Both the position numbers and the translations under genes were made by a program. A DNA stretch of 64,000 bases from positions 310,001 to 374,000 of the forward strand of contig NZ_JYLD01000004.1 in NCBI RefSeq assembly GCF_001043025.1. Reading direction: 5' to 3'. The notes under the pieces were generated by a model. The model had not been told where the DNA came from, made no database searches, and saw only the letters and a program-made list of their open reading frames with translations. Shown here piece after piece: positions 58,539-64,000 of this stretch. This DNA comes from Pseudomonas helleri (GTDB taxonomy: Bacteria > Pseudomonadota > Gammaproteobacteria > Pseudomonadales > Pseudomonadaceae). Each line of letters starts with the position of its first letter. The stretch's first letter is position 1.

Positions 58539-59283
58539 TAGCCAGCAACGCCGCACACAGCAGCAAAAAGGCGCAGTACATTCCCCGCAGCATGCGCTCT
58601 GGCAGCGCATGCGCCAGCTTGACGCCCCAACTGATGCTCAGCAGACCGCCGATGGCCATGGGGATGCCCATCAGCCAGCTCACTTCGTCGTGCACCGCGT
58701 ACGTCAGCAATGTGACCGCCGTGCTGGGCGCCGCCAGCGCCAGCGACAAACCTTGGGCCATCACTTGCGTGGTGCCAAACACGCTGGTGAGCACCGGGGC
58801 CGCGACCACTGCGCCGCCGACCCCAAACAGCCCGCCCGTGGTGCCTGCCAGCGCGCCGAGCACCCCGTACCAGGGCCAGCCATAGCGCGAACCGGCCACC
58901 GGTTGCGCGGGCGAGCTATAGAGCTTGATCAGGTTGTACAGCGTGATGCACAGCAAAAAGACGATAAAGCCCCAGCGAATCAGCCGCGCATCGACGCCAA
59001 CCGCAAGCATTGCGCCCAGCCAGGCAAAACAAAAACTCATCAACACCAGCGGCAATGCCTGGCGCAGGTCAATTTTGTTGCGTTGGTTGTAGCGGTACAG
59101 CGCCAGAAATACGTTAGGAACCGACATCACCAGCGCGGTGCCCTGGGCAATTTGCTGGTCCAGACCAAACCACAAACCCAACACCGGGATCGCGATCAAG
59201 CCGCCACCGATCCCGAACAACCCGCCCAGCGCCCCAAGGGCAAGGCCCAAGGCCGTGTACATTGCAAAATCTATAAACATCAC
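58528..59283 (-). CDS. TauE/SafE-family membrane transporter
   Basis: A 251-residue inner-membrane protein of the sulfite-exporter TauE/SafE family with about eight hydrophobic segments in two repeats, each starting with a glycine-rich motif (LGGLFGIGGGLIAIPVL and GTTGGLFGVGGAVVAAPVL). Substrates in the family include sulfite, sulfoacetate and other small organic anions; none is indicated here. It converges on the LysR gene with an 11-bp overlap of coding ends. Confidence 0.92.
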   Translation of the reverse strand: MMFIDFAMYTALGLALGALGGLFGIGGGLIAIPVLGLWFGLDQQIAQGTALVMSVPNVFLALYRYNQRNKIDLRQALPLVLMSFCFAWLGAMLAVGVDARLIRWGFIVFLLCITLYNLIKLYSSPAQPVAGSRYGWPWYGVLGALAGTTGGLFGVGGAVVAAPVLTSVFGTTQVMAQGLSLALAAPSTAVTLLTYAVHDEVSWLMGIPMAIGGLLSISWGVKLAHALPERMLRGMYCAFLLLCAALLAIKA

Positions 59284-59368
59284 AGCCCCTCAATCAGAGC
59301 GGCCATGCTAACCAGTCACTGACAGGGGGCAAAGCTTAAAACCGCACCTTAAGCGTAATTTCATGAAT

Positions 59369-59400
59369 AAAAAAACCCGACGTTGAAGTCGGGTTTTTTA
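59369..59400 (-). terminator. efp terminator
   Basis: Nine-bp stem AAACCCGAC (59373-59381) with 59388-59396, with A and T runs on both sides. It lies 20 bp past the efp stop codon. Confidence 0.93.
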
Positions 59401-59420
59401 TCGTGCGGTTTACGCCAGAA

Positions 59421-59990
59421 TTACTTGGCGCGGCCCTTGTAGGAACCACCTTCACGGGTATCGATCTCGATCATGTCGCCGATTTCGATAAAGTCAGCAA
59501 CGCTCAGCTCGGTGCCGTTTTTCAGTTTGGCAGGCTTCATCACCTTGCCCGAAGTGTCACCGCGAGCGGAGCCTTCGGTGTAGTCAACCTGACGCACGAT
59601 AGTGGTCGGCAGCTCTACGGAAACCAGACGCTCTTCGAAGAATACGGCTTCGCAAACGTCGGTCATGCCTTCTTCAACGAATGGCAGAACGGCTTCGATG
59701 TCTTCAGCGTTCAGCTCGTACATGGTGTAGTCAGTGGTGTCCATGAACGTGTAGGTGTCGCCGCTGATGAAGGACAGGGTCGCTTCTTTGCGATCCAGGA
59801 TCACGTCATCCAGCTTGTCGTCAGCGCTGTATACGGTTTCAGTCTTGTAACCAGTCAGCAGGTTCTTCAGCTTGGTCTTCATGATTGCGCTGTTACGACC
59901 AGACTTGGTGAACTCAGCTTTCTGAACCAGCCAAGGGTCGTTGTCGATACGAATCACTGTACCGGGTTTAAGCTCTTTACCAGTTTTCAT
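59421..59990 (-). CDS. efp: Elongation factor P
   Basis: EF-P of 189 residues, which rescues ribosomes stalled at proline runs. The tip of domain I reads TKSGRNSA with Arg at position 32, the residue that EarP rhamnosylates; beta-lysylated EF-P has Lys there. OB domains II and III are complete ([44 protein letters not shown]). The gene follows earP by 49 bp on the same strand, and a strong terminator closes the pair. Confidence 0.98.
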   Translation of the reverse strand: MKTGKELKPGTVIRIDNDPWLVQKAEFTKSGRNSAIMKTKLKNLLTGYKTETVYSADDKLDDVILDRKEATLSFISGDTYTFMDTTDYTMYELNAEDIEAVLPFVEEGMTDVCEAVFFEERLVSVELPTTIVRQVDYTEGSARGDTSGKVMKPAKLKNGTELSVADFIEIGDMIEIDTREGGSYKGRAK

Positions 59991-60039
59991 TACGAGTATC
60001 CGAATTTGGATTGAGATTTACAAAAATCTAGGCCGCGTA

Positions 60040-61173
60040 TCATATCCAATTTCTATAAAACAGTACTAGCGCTTGCGCAAGATCAGCCTGCAATGACTGC
60101 TCCAGACACCATTTCTCGGCGTGTTCGGTGATTTCTGACCAGTGTTCCTGCACGCCATTCCAGCTCGGCGCCATGTCTGAGCCGGCATTCCAGGCATGCC
60201 ACAGGCCGGTAAAGGCTTGAGCGGCAGCGGGCGACAGGCCTTTGATGTACAGCGCCAGAAACGCATTGAGTTTGACCCAGTGCGCGTCTTCTTCCTGCTC
60301 GTAGATGTGCCACAGCAGCGGGCGCCCTGCCCATTGCGCGCGGACAAACGAGTCTTCGCCGCGCACCGCGTTGAAATCACAGCTCCATAACAGGCGGTCG
60401 TAATCTTGCTGTCGGACGAACGGCAACGCCTGCACGGTCAATGACCCGCGCTGCTCCACACGCCCCAGCGCCAGCGCGTCGATTTCAAGCCAACGCAGCA
60501 GGTCGCCCATAATCCGCCCTTGCGGCACAAGCAGGTGAATGGCCGTAGCCCCCGACGCCATGGCGTTCAGCCAACTGGCCAGCCCGCTGTTTTCGTAGGC
60601 AAACAGGGAGATCAGGCGGGCATTGTCCGCCGCCACAACGCCCAGGCTGTGCAAGAAAGCCTGTTTGGCGTGCGGGTCTTGCTCAAAAGCGCGGCGTCGG
60701 GCCAGCAAGTCAGCTTCGCGCAGCAAGCCGCCCGTCCCGGCTTCAAAGCCCGGAAAGAAGAACGTGCGCTTCAGGCCATCCGGCCGCAGGGACGCCAGAC
60801 CGTGGCAACCGCTGACCCAGTCTTCAGCACTTAAATATTCGAGGTTGAGCCACAGCACCGGGGTTTGCCGGGCTTTTATGGCCTGTAGATAGTCGTCGGG
60901 CAAGGTGCAGGCGAAGGCTTCGATCACCACATCGGCGGCCTCTACCGGTTGCCAGTCCTTGGGCCACAGACGCACGTCAACGCCCTGCTGCCACTGCTGG
61001 GCAGCGCTGGCATCGGCCTCAGGGCACAGCGGCACAAAGGCTTGCAGATCATCAACCCACAGCCGCACCGGCACCTGATGCTCGGCCACCAGTTGCCGGG
61101 CCAAACGCCAGGTCACACCAATATCGCCGTAGTTATCGACCACACTGCAAAAAATATCCCAGGAGGCTTTCAT
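60040..61173 (-). CDS. earP: EF-P arginine rhamnosyltransferase EarP
   Basis: A 377-residue GT-B glycosyltransferase (formerly DUF2331) that moves rhamnose from dTDP-rhamnose to Arg32 of EF-P. The N-terminus carries the two key aspartates, D13 and D17, in SVVDNYGDIGVTWRLAR. A GT-B second domain has PFVRQQDYDRLLW and GEDSFVRAQWAGRPLLWHIY. ATG 61173 has GGAG six bases upstream. Loss of EarP in P. aeruginosa lowers virulence and fitness. The dTDP-rhamnose genes must be elsewhere. Confidence 0.96.
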   Translation of the reverse strand: MKASWDIFCSVVDNYGDIGVTWRLARQLVAEHQVPVRLWVDDLQAFVPLCPEADASAAQQWQQGVDVRLWPKDWQPVEAADVVIEAFACTLPDDYLQAIKARQTPVLWLNLEYLSAEDWVSGCHGLASLRPDGLKRTFFFPGFEAGTGGLLREADLLARRRAFEQDPHAKQAFLHSLGVVAADNARLISLFAYENSGLASWLNAMASGATAIHLLVPQGRIMGDLLRWLEIDALALGRVEQRGSLTVQALPFVRQQDYDRLLWSCDFNAVRGEDSFVRAQWAGRPLLWHIYEQEEDAHWVKLNAFLALYIKGLSPAAAQAFTGLWHAWNAGSDMAPSWNGVQEHWSEITEHAEKWCLEQSLQADLAQALVLFYRNWI

Positions 61174-61278
61174 TCCGGGCTCCACCAGTTAAAGGGCTGA
61201 TTGTCTGCGCAAATCAGCGTGTACAGAAGGCTTGGGCCAAGGCGACAATCGCCGCTCGTTTCCCTTCAAGCCACCTTT

Positions 61279-61761
61279 ATGAACAAAACCGCCGTGTACC
61301 AGCAGATGCTGGAAAAACTCGCCATCGACCTCGACGTGCTCCAGCGGGCGGCGCAAACCGCTTATGAAGCCGCGACCCACGAAGAAAACATCGCCGAAAA
61401 CAAATACGACACCCTCGGCCTTGAAGCCTCGTACCTGGCCACCGGCCAGGCGCGCCGGGTTGAGGAAATCCGTCAGGCATTGAAACACTGCCAGGCCATG
61501 ACCCTGGCGCCGTTTGATCCCGCTCACGGGGTTCAGTTGGGCGCGCTGGTCAAGCTGGAAGCTGACAACGGCAGTGAACAGTGGCTGTTCCTGGCCCCGG
61601 ACGCGGCCGGGCTCAAGCTTGCCCATGACGGCCAGAGCGTGACCGTGATCACCCCGCGTGCACCGCTGGGCGCGGCCTTGATCGGCAAGCAGGTGGACGA
61701 TGAAGTGCAGATCAAGGTCGGCGGTGCAGCACAGGGGTTTATTGTCTGCGAGGTTGATTAG
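61279..61761 (+). CDS. GreA/GreB-like protein
   Basis: A 160-residue protein. The N-terminal half (about 1-75) is predicted helical, with paired Ala/Glu-rich stretches like the coiled coil of transcription cleavage factors. The C-terminal half (about 80-158) resembles the FKBP-like GreA/GreB/Rnk domain (VQLGALVKLE...VTVITPRAPLGAALIGKQVDDEVQI). It is not a canonical Gre factor. ATG 61279 lacks a clear ribosome site. It diverges from earP. Confidence 0.75.
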   Translation: MNKTAVYQQMLEKLAIDLDVLQRAAQTAYEAATHEENIAENKYDTLGLEASYLATGQARRVEEIRQALKHCQAMTLAPFDPAHGVQLGALVKLEADNGSEQWLFLAPDAAGLKLAHDGQSVTVITPRAPLGAALIGKQVDDEVQIKVGGAAQGFIVCEVD

Positions 61762-61771
61762 CGCATGCGTA

Positions 61772-62023
61772 TTACTTGGCGGCCATCAGGCGGTTGACTT
61801 CACTGCGCACCATGTTGGCGTATTCGGGCGGCGACATGGCGTCCAGCTCCGAACGCACCCATTCTGCCCATTTGCCCTTGCGTTTGGCGCGCTCGCCAAA
61901 CAGGCGGGCTGCATCGCCTTTGGCTTTGCCCAGGTTGCTTTGCCACAGTTCGTACAGACGGGACTTTTCATCCTCAAGCGCAGCACGCTCAGCGAGTGAC
62001 TTATTGGCGAGGTTGAAGCTCAT
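61772..62023 (-). CDS. Small charged protein of unknown function
   Basis: An 83-residue protein rich in Lys, Arg, Glu and Ala, starting MSFNLANKSLAERAALEDEK. Helical throughout and soluble. A Trp-bearing core KRKGKWAEWVRSELDAM is its most distinctive part. The ribosome site AGGAAA is well placed. It converges on the Gre-like gene. I do not recognise the family. Confidence 0.78.
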   Translation of the reverse strand: MSFNLANKSLAERAALEDEKSRLYELWQSNLGKAKGDAARLFGERAKRKGKWAEWVRSELDAMSPPEYANMVRSEVNRLMAAK

Positions 62024-62201
62024 GAGATTTTCCTGCTGCGTAAATTAGGCGACATCTTACACCCTCAAAAGAAGTGTCTCAGCCTGGATTTTTACTACGC
62101 TCACACCTCGGTTTCACAATGCGTTGAAAAATCGATGCAACTTTTTAGCATTGGGTTGACTCCATTAGTCATCACCCCATTCACCTGCAAGGAGTACCGC
62201 A

Positions 62202-62522
62202 ATGGCTCGAAAAAATGCCGTACAAGCCGCTGAAGATCAAATCAAGGATCAAGCATTCAGCGAGCTTCAAGAATTGATCGCCGAATCTGACAAGCTGCTC
62301 AAGGACAGCGCGTCGCTGGTAGGCGAAGAAGGCGAAACCCTGCGTGCACAGGTTGGCCTCAAGCTCAAGCAAGCCCTGGACTCGGTCAGCAACGTGCGTG
62401 AGCGCAGCAAGCCGGTGGTCGATGCCACCGAAAACTATATCGGTGGCCACCCATGGCAAACCGTAGCGATCTCGGCCGGTGTCGGCCTGGTGGTCGGCCT
62501 GCTGCTGGGTCGTCGCAACTGA
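62202..62522 (+). CDS. DUF883 membrane-anchored protein (second copy)
   Basis: A 106-residue paralog of the protein at 33522, with the same plan: MARKNAVQAAEDQIKD start, amphipathic helix region, and C-terminal anchor ISAGVGLVVGLLLGRRN. Here it stands alone, without YqjE/YqjK-like partners. AAGGAG is eight bases before the ATG. A strong terminator-like hairpin follows. Ribosome anchoring in stationary phase is the role of E. coli relatives. Confidence 0.9.
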   Translation: MARKNAVQAAEDQIKDQAFSELQELIAESDKLLKDSASLVGEEGETLRAQVGLKLKQALDSVSNVRERSKPVVDATENYIGGHPWQTVAISAGVGLVVGLLLGRRN

Positions 62523-62540
62523 TCCAGCGCTAGCACGGTT

Positions 62541-62582
62541 ACCAAAGCCCCGCGTTGTCATGACGCGGGGCTTTGTCGTTTA
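62541..62582 (+). terminator. Terminator after the second DUF883 gene
   Basis: Twelve-bp stem AAAGCCCCGCGT (62544-62555) pairing with 62563-62574 over seven bases, followed by a short T-containing stretch. Confidence 0.85.
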
Positions 62583-62671
62583 AAAATCAAAATTCTCGAC
62601 ATATTCAGTGACATCTCGCGCAGGCATTCCGGATACTTCACGCCATTCCACTCTTATCAAAGAGACAGTCA

Positions 62672-63874
62672 ATGTCCGAATCACCTGCTGCCACTAAACC
62701 TTTAAGCACTGCCCTGATCCTCCTGATGGCGGTTGCCACCGGCCTTGCGGTCGCCAGCAACTACTACGCCCAACCGCTGCTGCACACCATCGCCCAAGAG
62801 CTCGGCCTGAGCATGGAAAGCGCCGGCACCGTGGTGATCACGGCGCAATTGAGTTACGGCGCGGGCCTGTTTTTGCTGGTGCCGCTGGGCGACCTGTTTG
62901 AACAGCGCCGCCTGATCGTCACCATGACCGTGCTCAGTGCGGCCGGCCTGTTGCTCAGCGCTTTTGCGCCGTCATTGACCTGGCTGCTGATTGGCACGGC
63001 GGTCACCGGGATGTTTTCGGTGTCGGCGCAAGTGCTGGTACCGATGGCCGCCAGCCTCACCGACCCGCAAAGCCGTGGCCGTGTAGTCGGCACGCTGATG
63101 AGCGGCTTGCTGCTGGGCATTCTGTTGGCCCGCACCGTGGCCGGGGCGCTGTCTTCGGCCGGTGACTGGCGCAGTATTTACCTGCTGGCCGCAGGCTTGA
63201 TGTTTATCAGCGCCATTTCGCTGTTTTTCGCCTTGCCCAACCACCACCACAGCGCAGGCCTGAGCTACCCGAAACTGCTGGGGTCGGTGTTCAAGCTGTT
63301 TGTCGAAGAACCCGTGCTGCGCCTGCGTTCAGTGCTCGGCCTGCTGACCTTCTCGCTGTTCGCCTTGTTCTGGACTCCGCTGGCGTTTCTGCTGGCCGTA
63401 CCGCCTTACAACTACTCTGATGGCGTGATTGGTCTGTTTGGCCTGGCAGGCGCAGTGGGTGCCGTGGCGGCCAACTGGGCCGGGCGCATGGCCGACCGTG
63501 GCCGCGGGCAAATGGCGACCACCGTGGGCCTGCTGGTACTGCTGGCCTGCTGGCTGCCGATGGCGTTTGCCGGTCACTCGCTGATCGCCCTGCTGATTGG
63601 CGTGCTGGCGCTGGATTTTGCCGTGCAACTGGTGCACGTGAGCAATCAGAACGCGGTGTTCCAGGTGCGCCCTGCGGCCCGGAATCGACTGAACGCCGGT
63701 TACATCACCTGCTACTTCATTGGCGGTGCATTGGGCTCGTTGATCGGCGCACAAACCTATCCGGTGTATGGCTGGGACGGCATTGTGGTGGTCGGCGCCG
63801 TGATCTCGACCCTGGCGTTGGCCATCTGGGGCTTTATGTTGCAGCGCGAAAGCAAGCTGCAACCTGTGGGCTAA
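62672..63874 (+). CDS. MFS transporter (drug/sugar efflux type)
   Basis: A 400-residue major facilitator protein with twelve predicted membrane segments. The loop between segments 2 and 3 has GDLFEQRRLIV, the MFS motif A in altered form. It resembles YnfM/AraJ-type efflux carriers (SNYYAQPLLHTIAQELGLS start, a pattern shared by this subfamily). Substrate unknown. GAGA precedes the ATG with about six bases between. It is monocistronic as far as the window shows. Confidence 0.9.
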   Translation: MSESPAATKPLSTALILLMAVATGLAVASNYYAQPLLHTIAQELGLSMESAGTVVITAQLSYGAGLFLLVPLGDLFEQRRLIVTMTVLSAAGLLLSAFAPSLTWLLIGTAVTGMFSVSAQVLVPMAASLTDPQSRGRVVGTLMSGLLLGILLARTVAGALSSAGDWRSIYLLAAGLMFISAISLFFALPNHHHSAGLSYPKLLGSVFKLFVEEPVLRLRSVLGLLTFSLFALFWTPLAFLLAVPPYNYSDGVIGLFGLAGAVGAVAANWAGRMADRGRGQMATTVGLLVLLACWLPMAFAGHSLIALLIGVLALDFAVQLVHVSNQNAVFQVRPAARNRLNAGYITCYFIGGALGSLIGAQTYPVYGWDGIVVVGAVISTLALAIWGFMLQRESKLQPVG

Positions 63875-63926
63875 TGGCACTTTTCATCAGGGGGTGAAGT
63901 CGCTAGCATGCGAAAAACGCCCTGAC

Positions 63927-63949
63927 GACGGTCTGCCCCGCAGACCGTC
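63927..63949. other. Perfect 10-bp hairpin between two genes
   Basis: GACGGTCTGC (63927-63936), loop CCC, and exact complement (63940-63949). It stands 53 bp after the MFS stop codon and 20 bp before the next start codon. There is no T run, so an intrinsic terminator is uncertain; leader control of the next gene is possible. Confidence 0.7.
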
Positions 63950-63969
63950 CTAATGATCCGAGACGCCAT

Positions 63970-64000
63970 ATGATCCCAAAAGAATCCCGTAACGAACTGG
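63970..64000 (+). CDS. Start of a gene cut by the window end
   Basis: ATG 63970 opens a frame reading MIPKESRNEL and continuing past the window end. The preceding bases give no strong ribosome site. Too little is present to name it, and it may not be a gene. Confidence 0.35.
   Translation, partial: MIPKESRNEL

Overview
The window is a Pseudomonas chromosome segment, most likely from the P. fluorescens/P. fragi side of the genus. The basis is gene content and order (nagZ-psrA-lexA-sulA-topA-fadA-fadB, the moaB-moeA/mobA pair, dgt next to rocA2-rocS2, sagS-gpx-msrB-alaA-htpX, deaD to class II DAHP synthase, efp-earP), together with the REP-type repeats (core GTAGGAGCGAGCTTGCC) that fill many gaps. 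Species assignment is inference. No phage, transposase, CRISPR array, tRNA or rRNA was seen. Almost everything is core genome.

Layout. 0.1-8.4 kb: SWIM/SNF2 helicase, methylthioinosine phosphorylase, nagZ, the fatty-acid sensing repressor psrA, the SOS pair lexA-sulA, and two small conserved genes. 8.7-15.1 kb: topA, a DUF1653 gene and the beta-oxidation operon fadBA. 15.5-25.2 kb: a small membrane protein, a universal stress protein, uup, slt, a MOSC protein, cheV, yegS and a sugar-nucleotide enzyme. 25.2-25.9 kb: non-coding mosaic of repeats, including a 196-bp tandem duplication. 25.9-28.3 kb: molybdenum cofactor genes. 28.4-34.6 kb: lipoprotein, FadL-like porin, pseudouridine synthase, thioredoxin-fold protein, K+/H+ antiporter and a YqjD/YqjE/YqjK-like membrane trio. 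34.7-47.6 kb is a signalling block: dgt, the RocA2/RocS2 two-component system, a Cache-HAMP-GAF-HD-GYP protein, free-methionine sulfoxide reductase, a DUF815 ATPase and the hybrid kinase SagS. 47.6-48.3 kb: second repeat mosaic. 48.3-52.8 kb: gpx-msrB, alaA, htpX and a DODA-type dioxygenase. 53-64 kb: deaD, a spermidine-synthase-like gene, class II DAHP synthase, a DUF1127 peptide, a LysR regulator, a TauE transporter, efp-earP, small genes, a second DUF883 protein, an MFS transporter and the first codons of a truncated gene.

How parts fit. PsrA has its own palindromic operator, and LexA has two SOS boxes on its promoter. EarP carries the residues known for rhamnosylating EF-P, and EF-P has Arg32. 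RocS2 carries a complete His-Asp-His relay feeding RocA2, while SagS lacks an Hpt domain and must use an outside one. Three oxidation-repair enzymes (fRMsr, Gpx, MsrB) lie within about 5 kb.

No wholly new system is evident. The items most worth a second look are the paired TAGGA palindromes before rocA2, the HD-GYP protein with a large insertion inside its catalytic domain, the two related repeat mosaics (one occupying the place where P. aeruginosa has ospR), and a chimeric REP pair that occurs twice.
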